Origin: a virus
Length of the DNA stretch: 28,669 nt
Direction: 5' to 3' (one strand)
Virus record (IMG/VR): IMGVR_UViG_3300032287_001729
Coordinates: 1 to 28,669 of that record
Positions 1-7,339 of the stretch are shown piece after piece. A program made the position numbers and the translations under genes. A model generated the notes under the pieces. That model was not told the DNA's origin, did no database searches, and was given only the letters and a program-made list of their open reading frames with translations. The stretch's first letter is position 1. The number at the start of each line of letters is the position of its first letter.

Positions 1-335
1 CATACCGACCAATCCGGTTTTTTCCCTCGAACGATGAAGTGCAAACCGCGTCTACTTTGCGAAGTTTCGCAGTATGCTTTGCCTTTGAATAACTCAAGAC
101 AGTAGCTAGCGACTGCGTTATAGTCACCAGCCTCGTCAATGCAGTTGTCTAAATCAATGCCGACAAAAGGATCGTCAGCAGCGAACACATACGCAATACG
201 ATCATTGCTTTTCACCTCGTCGTAATCAAACCAGGTCTTAGGCTGATTGCTAGGCGAGTTAGGTATCTTTTTTCCGTCCGCCGTAAGCGTCCAGGTTATC
301 CATTGCCTACGCTCGGTTAAACACTTAGGAAACAT
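1..335 (-). CDS. AEP-type primase / primase-polymerase, N-terminal part (cut by window edge)
   Basis: The frame opens with ATG at 335 and is still open at base 1, so only about 111 residues are visible. They read as the N-terminus of a phage or plasmid archaeo-eukaryotic primase. A W-x-x-W core comes near residue 12, followed by a stretch ending K-T-W-F-D-Y, then VGIDLDNC (about residues 59-66), which fits the hhhDhD metal-binding motif. SQSRRGLHFIV (about 93-103) fits the following S-x-H motif. The family synthesises primers and in some members (NrS-1 type) extends DNA. The start overlaps the helicase stop by 11 bases and has GAGG nine bases upstream, so the two are coupled. The missing C-terminus would decide between primase, primase-polymerase and primase-helicase. 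Seen: the motifs. Inferred: the function. Confidence 0.8.
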   Translation of the reverse strand, partial: MFPKCLTERRQWITWTLTADGKKIPNSPSNQPKTWFDYDEVKSNDRIAYVFAADDPFVGIDLDNCIDEAGDYNAVASYCLELFKGKAYCETSQSRRGLHFIVRGKKPDWSV

Positions 336-1986
336 CTTGGGCAACCTCGTTATCTTTTCTAGTTGGGCCTGTAGTGATCTTCCAGTATCTTCCGTCTCGC
401 TCCGCGTTGATAACGCTCGGCGTTCCAAGCTCTCCGCTCTTGGCAATCGCTAATGCTTCGTCGGTCGTTTGCGGGAATGGTAGGCTTGTCCTCTTCGACC
501 ACCATCGCCTAGCCTGTTCAATTGCAAAAGGTTTTTCAGACTCGAACGCGACAAACTCCATCGGGGAATCATCAGGTAATCGAGTCTTTTCGCCGCTTTG
601 CACGATATACAAAACGGTCATACTTGCCGGCTTGTCCTTGGCTTTGCTCTTTCCGTAGACGATATGCCGCACGTTGTAAACCCTAGGCTTGCCGTCTGAG
701 ATAATCGATACCTCACGCTCCGCTGTATCGCCATGCCGAAACACAACAGGGAAGCGATAGCCGCACTCGCAATGCGTCTCGGATGGAGGCGAATAGACTT
801 CACAAGCGGGGCACATCTTGCCCGACTGCTTTTCTTCGTCCTCTTCGCTTTCGACCTGATCTCTCGGCTCGGTTTCCTTCGGTGCCTTTGGTCTGCCTCG
901 CACCCGGTCAATCGCACCGTGACGCCGGATGTTTTCGCCAAAGTCCAATACTAGGCAATCCGTCTTGGATTCGTGCGTACGCAAGCCACGCCCTACGATC
1001 TGAACGTACAAACCAGGGGAAGCGGTTGCCCTCAGTATCGCAATCGCATCCACAACAGGAGCATCAAACCCAGTCGTAAGCACATCGACATTTACAAGGT
1101 ACTTTAATTGCAGTGACCGGAATCGCTCTGCTACGTTTCGCCTGTGTTCGTTTGTGCTTTCGCCGGTAATCAAATCGACGCATAGACCTACCTTTTGATA
1201 GATCATGTTTGCAACCGTTTTGGCGTGCATGACTGAGGTACAAAATACCATCACGCTGTGCCTGTTGGCGGTCTTTTGAAGGATCTCATTTACCGCCGCT
1301 TCAATCTCCGGCTCGTTGCCGAATAACTGCTCGACTTCGGCTTGGATAAACTCCCCGCCTCGCTTGTGAAGATCGCTTGTATCTACCGAAGCATCCGCGT
1401 CGGTATTGACGATAGAGCATAGGTAGCCATCTTTGATGAGTTGTGGTACGGTCGCTTTTTCGATGATGTCAGTAAACAGTTTCTCGACGCCGTAAATCTT
1501 ACCGCTTTCCGTTCGGTATGGAGTTGCTGTCAATCCTACGACGCGATGCGAATAGCCTAGCGATGCAATGTCCGCAAGCAACTTGCCGTACATGCTATCC
1601 GCGTTGTCGCTGCACAAGTGGCACTCATCGATGACGATGAGATTACGCCGACCAAGTAGACTTGCGTGCCTGTAGATACTCTGGATGCCACCGACAACAA
1701 CATCTTGCGAGCATTCCCGCTGCTTTAATGACGCTGAGAATAGGCCGACCTCGATTCCCGGTAGTAACGCCCGGATCTTCTCAGCATTCTGCTCGATTAA
1801 CTCTTTGCGATGCTGCAAGACTAGCACACGGCCGCCGAAGTCCTGTACCGCGATGCGTGCTAGTTCCGCGATGACAATCGATTTACCGGCTCCTGTCGGC
1901 AAGCATATAACCGGATTGCCTTCAAACTCTTTTAGGTACTGATACGCCGCATCGACTGACGAGCGTTGATAGTCGCGGAGTTGCAT
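325..1986 (-). CDS. Superfamily 2 DEAD/DEAH-like DNA helicase with C-terminal zinc ribbon
   Basis: This 553-residue protein belongs to the ResIII/SSL2-like SF2 helicases common in phage replication modules; it should unwind or translocate on nucleic acid using ATP. Visible motifs from the chosen start are QLRDYQ at residues 2-7 (Q-motif region), PTGAGKS 30-36 (motif I), DECH 120-123 (motif II), TATP 153-156 (motif III), TTGFDAP about 304-310 (motif V) and QIVGRGLR about 329-336 (motif VI). A zinc ribbon CxxC...CxC follows at about 392-409, then a unique C-terminal tail. The frame extends upstream to a GTG at 2082 just after a stop, but the family usually begins M-x-L-R-x-Y-Q, so I chose ATG at 1986. 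The ribosome site there (TGAGAA) is weak. The stop overlaps the downstream primase start, which supports a joint role in replication. Confidence 0.88.
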   Translation of the reverse strand: MQLRDYQRSSVDAAYQYLKEFEGNPVICLPTGAGKSIVIAELARIAVQDFGGRVLVLQHRKELIEQNAEKIRALLPGIEVGLFSASLKQRECSQDVVVGGIQSIYRHASLLGRRNLIVIDECHLCSDNADSMYGKLLADIASLGYSHRVVGLTATPYRTESGKIYGVEKLFTDIIEKATVPQLIKDGYLCSIVNTDADASVDTSDLHKRGGEFIQAEVEQLFGNEPEIEAAVNEILQKTANRHSVMVFCTSVMHAKTVANMIYQKVGLCVDLITGESTNEHRRNVAERFRSLQLKYLVNVDVLTTGFDAPVVDAIAILRATASPGLYVQIVGRGLRTHESKTDCLVLDFGENIRRHGAIDRVRGRPKAPKETEPRDQVESEEDEEKQSGKMCPACEVYSPPSETHCECGYRFPVVFRHGDTAEREVSIISDGKPRVYNVRHIVYGKSKAKDKPASMTVLYIVQSGEKTRLPDDSPMEFVAFESEKPFAIEQARRWWSKRTSLPFPQTTDEALAIAKSGELGTPSVINAERDGRYWKITTGPTRKDNEVAQDVS

Positions 1987-2156
1987 TTTTCTCACAACGG
2001 TTAGAGACTTGAGACAGAACGCCCCGCCCCTTTCGGGGCAGGACGTGGAGGTTGATACGGTAGTTAGGTGAGACACCGGCACTTACCGCGCACCAGCCCG
2101 TTTGGCCTGCCCCTAATAAGCAGTCACATTTGCCCAGGCGAGCCAACCTGTTAGGG
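1987..2156 (-). other. 170-base leader between two helicase genes, with GNRA-loop hairpin
   Basis: This is a gap in an otherwise overlapping gene string. On the minus strand it contains a perfect hairpin GCCCC-GAAA-GGGGC (2026-2039), a 5 bp GC stem closed by a GNRA tetraloop. There is no run of T after it, so it is not a typical intrinsic terminator. Two short frames cross the gap (a TTG-initiated one from 2185 and a GTG-initiated upstream extension of the helicase from 2082). Neither has a good ribosome site or protein-like composition. I see no tRNA-like elements and no convincing promoter. It may be a structured 5' leader for the helicase mRNA; function unknown. Confidence 0.45.
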
Positions 2157-4685
2157 CTAGTCGAGTACAGGCTGTAGAGCGTCAAGTTCCATCAGGTCAA
2201 ACAATGTCGGAGCCGTCAGTTCACGCTCCGCCCGTTCGCAAAACGCGACGCCAAATTTCCAGTAATCGGGATTCAGTTCGATGCCCCAACCCTTTCGCCC
2301 CATCTTGACCGCTTGGTATGGCGTTGAGTGGATGCCGCCGAACGGATCGAGGATGACATCTCCCTTGTTGCTGTAGCGTTCAATCAATCGCTCGATGACG
2401 TCTAGCTGTAAGGGGCAAACATGGTTTTCGGTAGTCTTGCGACTCAACTCCGTGTTCAATGTCTTGATGCGGATAATGTCCGTCCAGATGTCTTGATTGT
2501 TCGACACTGGAGCGAACAGCATCATCGACGCCGGTAGCCGTCCAACCTGCTCCACCGCTTCGGTGAACGCTACGTGGTCTTCGTAGTTGTATCGATGCTG
2601 CTTCGCGTATGCTCTCCACCAGTGATAGACCTCTGACGTGGTCATCGTTTGCAGCATTGCCGGGCTTGCAAGCTCGTTGCCGCTTGACCGCCAGATACCG
2701 CTAGCGTGAATCTGCCAACGTGACCTTGAGTATTCCGCCTTGGCTTTAACCACTGGATCCGGCCCGTTCGCAGTTTGGTTCGGACTCATCGACGGATCGA
2801 ACTTGCGAAACAACAAAACGAACTCAGTCGAACCGCAACCCATCTTGGATGAGTCTTTGCTGTTCTCGGTGTGCCCCAATCGGTACGTCTGTGCATTCTC
2901 TCGCACGACGTCTGTATCTATGACAATGCGTCCCATGTAGATAAAGCCATGCTGCTTGAAAGCTGCTACGGTCTTATCGCTGAACTCGTTGACGCTGTAC
3001 ATTGCGTTACCCGTCATCGTTCCGTACTGGATGCGGTCTTTTGTGTGGATGCAAGCAACTCGACCATCTTTAAGCACCCGAAGCAACTCAGGTACTAAGA
3101 AGTCGAACTGCTTGAAGAATCCGTCATCGCCTTGATTGTGTCCGAAGTCATTTAGGTTCGGACTGTATTCGTAGTGATCGGAAAACGGGATCGACGTAAC
3201 AACCTGATCGACGCAACCATCAGGCCATGTCTTTAACTCAGCAACGCAATCATTATTGATCGCTCGATACAGTTCGCCGCTAACCTCAACCCGTGGAACA
3301 CCTAGCCCGCGCTGAAACTTCATCTTTAACATATCTCCTGAAAGGCCGTTTTCTCTTATGATTTCCCGCATGCGTTGCGAGAGTTCGTTATGTCGCTCCC
3401 ATTTCTTCCGCATGATCAACACCGTGTCGAATTGCGTCGAAGCGTAAACAATATGAACCTGAACCGTCTTAGTCTGCATGAACCGCTGGATGCGGTGAAC
3501 CGCTTGGATGAAGTCGTTGAACTTATCCGTCGGCCCGATGAACACCGCCCGATTGCAATGCCGCTGAAAGTTGCAACCGCTTCCAAGCAGTTCCGGCTTA
3601 CTGCTTAGAATCTGCAGCCTGCCGTCCGCGAAGTCGCTAACGATCTGTTCACGCTCTTCTAGCTCTTGCGAGCCGTAGACCGCTTTGCTGTGTGGGATCG
3701 CTTTTTGGATCGCTTCGCGTTCGCTTTCAAGGTAATGCCAGACTAGCCAATGCTCATCAGATTCGGCGTTGACAATCTCGACCATCTTATCAATGCGAGC
3801 ATCTTTGGTTTTCCTTCGCTGCTTTGCGACGTGCTTAATACCGCCGCCGGTTTGCTCAAAGAGAAGCGGATTACCGCGACTATCCACGCATGATCCAGCC
3901 TCCCCCAGTTCGCCCGGCACTTCGTGCCAATGCACTTCCAATTCAGGCATCGAGTACCCCGCATCATCGAATCCTAAGTCGCTCGGTGAATTAACGAACG
4001 CCGCCCACGATGCAACCCAAAGCCAAAAGCGTTGCGTTTCATGCGGATACAACTGAAGGTTTCCAGCCTTCTTGCTATCGCGTTGAAAAAATCGCGTCAT
4101 CGCTTGCCCTCGATCCATTACGCCTAGGAAGTCGGCGTAGTTAATCAACTCGATGAAGTCGTTAGGCGATGGAGTAGCAGTCGCCACGAATCGATACTGA
4201 ACGTTTCGAAAGAGCATTGCGAACTGTTGCGTTGTCTTCGTTCCGTAGGATCGCAAGCAACTAGCTTCATCAAGCATCGCGCCAGCGAACCGCTTTGGAT
4301 CAATCTGACCGTCTCGCACTCGCTCATAGTTCGTGATGATGTAGGGACTATCGCAAGCATCAACCTCGGCATCCGTGCGACAATAAACGACCTTCATTCC
4401 CATTCGTGGCCCGTCATTCTTGGTGAACTCTTGGCGAACGCCTAAAGGGGCGACGAATAGAACTTTCCCGCTAGTCTTTTCGTGTATCCACTTGCCAATC
4501 TGTAATTGCTGTACAGTCTTGCCTAAACCGAAAGCCTCAAACAATGCCGCGCGACCTTTTCGGATAGCCCAATCGACGCATACGACCTGATGCGGCTTGA
4601 ACCACTCAGGGCAAGGTGACTCAGGCTCAAAGCCCTCATCCGCAACTACCGGTGCTTTCGACCGTATAAACTCTTCGTAGTCCAT
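2157..4685 (-). CDS. SNF2-like helicase fused to beta-class DNA methyltransferase
   Basis: This 842-residue fusion has two enzyme halves. Residues about 30-420 are an SNF2/SF2 helicase: GLGKT 53-57 (Walker A), DEAS 139-142 (Walker B), ATATPSPND about 168-176 (motif III), and HRIQRF about 397-402 in the C-terminal helicase lobe. Residues about 460-842 are an amino-methyltransferase: TSIPF (498-501 is SIPF) as motif IV, a motif X-like stretch ending QLDVIERLIER, then DPFGG 780-784 with GIELNPDYW as motifs I-II. The order IV-X-I is that of beta-class N6-adenine/N4-cytosine enzymes. Motif IV normally reads [DNS]-P-P-[YFW]; here the first proline is isoleucine. ATG at 4685 follows GGAGG with nine-base spacing; a TTG at 4694 sits directly against GGAGG and was rejected. 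No nuclease domain is visible. Roles in epigenetic masking, replication or anti-restriction are possible; I cannot choose. Confidence 0.85.
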   Translation of the reverse strand: MDYEEFIRSKAPVVADEGFEPESPCPEWFKPHQVVCVDWAIRKGRAALFEAFGLGKTVQQLQIGKWIHEKTSGKVLFVAPLGVRQEFTKNDGPRMGMKVVYCRTDAEVDACDSPYIITNYERVRDGQIDPKRFAGAMLDEASCLRSYGTKTTQQFAMLFRNVQYRFVATATPSPNDFIELINYADFLGVMDRGQAMTRFFQRDSKKAGNLQLYPHETQRFWLWVASWAAFVNSPSDLGFDDAGYSMPELEVHWHEVPGELGEAGSCVDSRGNPLLFEQTGGGIKHVAKQRRKTKDARIDKMVEIVNAESDEHWLVWHYLESEREAIQKAIPHSKAVYGSQELEEREQIVSDFADGRLQILSSKPELLGSGCNFQRHCNRAVFIGPTDKFNDFIQAVHRIQRFMQTKTVQVHIVYASTQFDTVLIMRKKWERHNELSQRMREIIRENGLSGDMLKMKFQRGLGVPRVEVSGELYRAINNDCVAELKTWPDGCVDQVVTSIPFSDHYEYSPNLNDFGHNQGDDGFFKQFDFLVPELLRVLKDGRVACIHTKDRIQYGTMTGNAMYSVNEFSDKTVAAFKQHGFIYMGRIVIDTDVVRENAQTYRLGHTENSKDSSKMGCGSTEFVLLFRKFDPSMSPNQTANGPDPVVKAKAEYSRSRWQIHASGIWRSSGNELASPAMLQTMTTSEVYHWWRAYAKQHRYNYEDHVAFTEAVEQVGRLPASMMLFAPVSNNQDIWTDIIRIKTLNTELSRKTTENHVCPLQLDVIERLIERYSNKGDVILDPFGGIHSTPYQAVKMGRKGWGIELNPDYWKFGVAFCERAERELTAPTLFDLMELDALQPVLD

Positions 4686-4884
4686 CTCTGTCAACCTCCG
4701 TTACGCCAACTCCCTCAGAGCAACCGTTGCCCCTTTGCTTGTCGGCTGTTAATACTTCAATCTCCCTCAGTAACTCGATTATCATTGCCGAGAGTGTACC
4801 GCTAGTGCCAGTCCAGCAATTCGCTGGCCCGAAGCGTCTAGCGTGTTGTTCAATCTCAATCAATCTTTCACGGCTTATGGGCAT
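4636..4884 (-). CDS. Small hypothetical protein, 82 aa
   Basis: I do not recognise this protein. The N-terminal 45 residues look like a compact helical domain (helices around RERLIEIEQHARR and MIIELLREIEVL, with a Cys-Trp turn between). The C-terminal third is Gly/Thr-rich and overlaps the helicase-methyltransferase gene by 50 bases. ATG at 4884 has GGAGGGG five bases upstream; the alternative GTG at 4890 is too close to it. The gene starts inside the end of the preceding one, so it is part of the early operon. The helix pattern resembles small phage ead/Ea22-like proteins, but this is a resemblance only. Confidence 0.65.
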   Translation of the reverse strand: MPISRERLIEIEQHARRFGPANCWTGTSGTLSAMIIELLREIEVLTADKQRGNGCSEGVGVTEVDRDGLRRVYTVESTGSCG

Positions 4885-5140
4885 CCGCACCCCTCCTTAC
4901 CGCTTCTGCAATCTCGGTTGCTACTTTCCAAGACCGCAAGTCGATCTCCGCATCTCTGTGGTCGTTAGCAACGCGTCGAACGTACTTGCGAACATCATCG
5001 AAGTCATGAAACCAACTGCTAGAAATGCCGATTGCAAACTCATCGCTTGTTAGTGGTAAGCAATGCCCATTTAGCGTGTGCTTGATGCCATGCTTTTGCA
5101 GGATGCGATGCGCTGCGGCCTGTTCGTTGTTGGTCATCAT
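4868..5140 (-). CDS. Small hypothetical protein, 90 aa
   Basis: This is an unrecognised soluble protein. It begins with two ATG codons in a row at 5140/5137, overlapping the stop of the preceding gene (ATGATGA arrangement), so translation is probably coupled. The N-terminus (AAAHRILQKHGIKHTL) resembles that of the neighbouring 79-residue protein (QQVVEILRRHNIPARIL). Both then continue with a D/E-F/K-V or F-A turn and a helical C-terminus, suggesting an old tandem duplication. No membrane segment or cysteine motif is present. Confidence 0.7.
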   Translation of the reverse strand: MMTNNEQAAAHRILQKHGIKHTLNGHCLPLTSDEFAIGISSSWFHDFDDVRKYVRRVANDHRDAEIDLRSWKVATEIAEAVRRGADAHKP

Positions 5141-5376
5141 TGCACCTCACTTTGCTCGAGCCAAAAATCTCTAACCTCTGCGGATGCTTCGTAGAGCTTT
5201 TCTTGCTTGTCGTATAGTTTTCCGAGTAGGTCTCTCACGCTGCCAAACTTACCTCCAATTGCGTCCACCTTAAATCCATCCCACGTCTTCGGATTTCCGT
5301 ATGTCAAAATCCTCGCCGGTATGTTGTGTCGGCGAAGGATTTCAACCACTTGCTGCGCCTGCGTGTACTTCATCAT
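5137..5376 (-). CDS. Small hypothetical protein, 79 aa
   Basis: This is an unrecognised small protein, possibly paralogous to the 90-residue protein encoded just downstream (similar N-terminal helix ending H-x-I-x-x-x-L). It starts with adjacent ATGs at 5376 and 5373 overlapping the previous stop; either could serve. A strongly helical, charged C-terminal region (DLLGKLYDKQEKLYEASAEV) ends WLEQSEVQ. There are no catalytic motifs. Confidence 0.7.
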   Translation of the reverse strand: MMKYTQAQQVVEILRRHNIPARILTYGNPKTWDGFKVDAIGGKFGSVRDLLGKLYDKQEKLYEASAEVRDFWLEQSEVQ

Positions 5377-5615
5377 TCACCCGCCTTTTCCGCACAGCGT
5401 TTGCAGAGTGCTAAACCGTCGGGAACGCAGATAACCCACTGCGAACAACCGCGACACAACGACAAGTCCATGCCTGACTGCTCGGCAATCACTTGGATGC
5501 GAGCCGTGATGCTATGGGCCATGTTTGCTACTACCTTTTGCAGTTCCTCGCATCGCTTGCACGATTCCGGAGTCACTAGGACATCACTCGCTAAACTAGA
5601 TACGTTGTTTGCCAT
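5373..5615 (-). CDS. Small zinc-ribbon protein, 80 aa
   Basis: The protein has one N-terminal CxxC (CKRC) followed by a helix (LQKVVANMAHSITARIQVI), and a C-terminal zinc ribbon CRGC...CKRC with about 15 residues between the pairs. This suggests one structural zinc and a nucleic-acid or protein-binding adaptor. ATG at 5615 overlaps the previous stop as TGATG; an in-frame GTG lies one codon upstream. The start overlap and early-operon location fit a small regulatory or accessory factor. The exact role is unknown. Confidence 0.72.
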   Translation of the reverse strand: MANNVSSLASDVLVTPESCKRCEELQKVVANMAHSITARIQVIAEQSGMDLSLCRGCSQWVICVPDGLALCKRCAEKAGE

Positions 5616-5935
5616 CACAGCACCTCAGCATGTTTCGACTTCGCCAACACGCACCGGATAGCAGCCTTGATTGCTGCGCCGTGCGTAGACCACCACGCCG
5701 CAGCATCGGCGTGCATCCCCCAGGCTTGCGCAAGCAGCGCATCGTCACCTTCGCTAGCCGCGTAGTTTGGATAGTCGGATATGCACGCGATTTCCCTTGC
5801 TAAGTCCGTCAATTCAGTCGCGAACTCAGGATACTGTTGCAAATACCTTTGGAATGTTGCTGTGTCGACTTCGTCTTCTAAGAGGAACGACTCGAGGACG
5901 GACTCGACGTCCTTTTTCTTATCTTCATTTCTCAT
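5615..5935 (-). CDS. Hypothetical acidic protein, 106 aa
   Basis: The ATG at 5935 overlaps the upstream stop as ATGA. The N-terminal half is acidic and helical with FQRYLQQYPEFATELTDLARE, a pattern of the form YPE-x-x-x-E-L seen in short helical bundles. The C-terminal half is alanine- and tryptophan-rich (HADAAAWWSTHGAAIKAA) and probably also helical. I do not recognise a family. No signal peptide or metal motif is present. Confidence 0.68.
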   Translation of the reverse strand: MRNEDKKKDVESVLESFLLEDEVDTATFQRYLQQYPEFATELTDLAREIACISDYPNYAASEGDDALLAQAWGMHADAAAWWSTHGAAIKAAIRCVLAKSKHAEVL

Positions 5936-6618
5936 TTGGTGCACTCCTTCGTCATCTCAGTCACAGCCGCGGTCGCCTTTTTTAGATAGTCCCTAGTAGT
6001 TTTGGGGGTTCTGCCGATCGCGTACCACCTTGGCAACTCGTTCGCAATCGCAACCCGGTCATCACCGATAACGATCCAATCCTTCGCACCTAGCGACCAA
6101 TACGCATCACTTGCGAGCCGGTCTTCGTCCTTGCCAAGCACACGCCATCCGCTGGGGGTGTCGTCGCGGGATCGGCAACTCTCCGAAGATGTTGGAGAGT
6201 TGGTTTCAATGCGGCGGCGATACCACACGTTTTCAACTTGCAATCGGTCAGCCTGCGGAGTTGCATTTGATCCGCCAATCTGCAACCACTGACTACAAAC
6301 ATTGCTCCAGTATTCATCGGTCGGCAACTTCTCCTCCGGTGGAAACTTCCCAAGCAACCGCCACCCTTCGCCGGGATCAGGCTTGTTGATGTACCACTCA
6401 GGCGGGTCGTAGACTTGGCAGTTTTCAAAATACGCACGCTGCCCCGACTGTTCGCAATACCAAGTAGGTCTATCACAAGACCAACCCGAAAGCGTCCCGT
6501 AGGCTATTCCGACATGTTCATCATCTTTGAATCTTGCCTCAACCGTCCGCCCGTCCATCACCCGCATAACGTCCGCACCGTCTGCGTCACGCCAGAACTG
6601 CTCGATCTTCTCGCTCAT
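5932..6618 (-). CDS. Hypothetical protein with internal W/Y-rich repeats, 228 aa
   Basis: The frame starts with ATG at 6618 (ATGA overlap with the preceding stop). The protein contains a visible duplication: residues about 85-115 (GWRLLGK...TDEYW...W-L-Q-IG) and about 157-185 (GWRVLGK...SDAYW...W-I-V-IG). A W-Y element precedes each repeat (EWYINKP, VWYRRRI), and a third element (RWYAIGR) lies near the end. This looks like tandem copies of a roughly 70-residue beta-rich module of the type often found in unannotated phage early proteins. I know of no catalytic function for it. The repeats suggest binding or an oligomeric scaffold; that is inference. Confidence 0.72.
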   Translation of the reverse strand: MSEKIEQFWRDADGADVMRVMDGRTVEARFKDDEHVGIAYGTLSGWSCDRPTWYCEQSGQRAYFENCQVYDPPEWYINKPDPGEGWRLLGKFPPEEKLPTDEYWSNVCSQWLQIGGSNATPQADRLQVENVWYRRRIETNSPTSSESCRSRDDTPSGWRVLGKDEDRLASDAYWSLGAKDWIVIGDDRVAIANELPRWYAIGRTPKTTRDYLKKATAAVTEMTKECTK

Positions 6619-6836
6619 TGCGTTAACCTCCCAACTCGCTTCCATTCTTCATTGACCGCATGAGGCACGTTGCCTCCTGCCCGTCTTAGTTCAAAATACG
6701 CGGCCCTCGTTGCATCAAACTCGGAGAGGCCCTCGACAATCATAATCGCAACCCGTTCGCGGAAAGCTTCGGTTATGCTCTGCTCGCTGCGAGTTCGCAA
6801 CGTAGGCAACGCTTCTTGGTCAATGGGATATTGCAT
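6615..6836 (-). CDS. Small hypothetical protein, 73 aa
   Basis: The core (FRERVAIMIVEGLSEFDATRAAYFELRR) has the ER-x-AIM...G-L-S-x-x-x-A-x-x-A pattern of a short helical domain common in small phage proteins of unknown function. The start at 6836 has GGTGG eight bases upstream and lies 64 bases inside the previous gene; using the internal ATG at 6743 would destroy the domain. Its own stop overlaps the next gene as ATGA. Confidence 0.62.
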   Translation of the reverse strand: MQYPIDQEALPTLRTRSEQSITEAFRERVAIMIVEGLSEFDATRAAYFELRRAGGNVPHAVNEEWKRVGRLTQ

Positions 6837-7156
6837 GTGCTACACCACCATTTCGCATTCTGATACTCGCCTTCGTTGTTGAGCCTTTGACGCATTGGCC
6901 GAATGCCGTTGCGTACTTTGTTGAGTTGCTTCGCTCGATGCGGTGACATACCAAGCATCTCTTCGTTTCTGTGCCGATCCGCAAGTCTTTCGAGGCGAAG
7001 TATAACACCTCGATCTTTCGCAATCTCAGCCATTTCCGAAACAACCTCAGAATAACTTGACCCGGCAGCGATTGCCCTAGAGCATGCGCTGCAATGCTTG
7101 TCACCGCTTTTGATATACGAGGGCGATAGTTGCTTTTCGCAGCATCTACACCGCAT
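6773..7156 (-). CDS. Double zinc-finger protein, 127 aa
   Basis: This basic protein has cysteine pairs at both ends. An N-terminal C-x-C-C...C-x-x-C cluster (residues 3-6 and about 24-27) and a C-terminal ribbon CSTC...CLRC (about 105-120) flank a basic, arginine-rich helical middle. This arrangement suggests nucleic-acid binding. ATG at 7156 follows GAGGGG at four-base spacing; a GTG-type start further upstream (7183) was rejected. The start overlaps the previous gene by 11 bases. I do not recognise a named family. Confidence 0.7.
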   Translation of the reverse strand: MRCRCCEKQLSPSYIKSGDKHCSACSRAIAAGSSYSEVVSEMAEIAKDRGVILRLERLADRHRNEEMLGMSPHRAKQLNKVRNGIRPMRQRLNNEGEYQNAKWWCSTCNIPLTKKRCLRCELAASRA

Positions 7157-7337
7157 CGATCCCCTCGCCTTCCTCGACCTCAAACGTTATCTCCTTGATC
7201 GCAAACGCTCCGCCGAGGTCTACCGGATCGGGCTTTATGTAGTACATTGCCGTCCCTGCTCTTGGCCAAACCGCAATCCATCGAGTGACTGTCATTTTGT
7301 GTTTCGGTTTCTGCCTGTCGTCGCTAATTGGTTCCAT
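7146..7337 (-). CDS. Small hypothetical protein, 63 aa
   Basis: This is an unrecognised small protein immediately after the sliding clamp (two bases between the clamp stop and its ATG, with GAGGGTG upstream). The middle (TRWIAVWPRAGTAMYYIKPDP) looks beta-stranded and the C-terminus is acidic. No motifs are visible. Its position suggests an accessory to the clamp or simply an operon passenger. Confidence 0.62.
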   Translation of the reverse strand: MEPISDDRQKPKHKMTVTRWIAVWPRAGTAMYYIKPDPVDLGGAFAIKEITFEVEEGEGIDAV

Positions 7338-7339
7338 CT

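Noticed and set aside
618-941. Long alternative frames on both strands inside the helicase gene
   Set aside because: They are shadows of the helicase frame with low-complexity Arg/Ser composition and no start signals.
1922-2185. 87-residue TTG-started frame across the 2.0-2.15 kb gap
   Set aside because: It overlaps both neighbours, has no ribosome site and a non-protein-like composition, and crosses a perfect GC hairpin.
5373-5618. Reading the small zinc-ribbon protein as a transcription-initiation factor of a known family
   Set aside because: The two cysteine pairs are visible but nothing else in the 80 residues matches a named factor.
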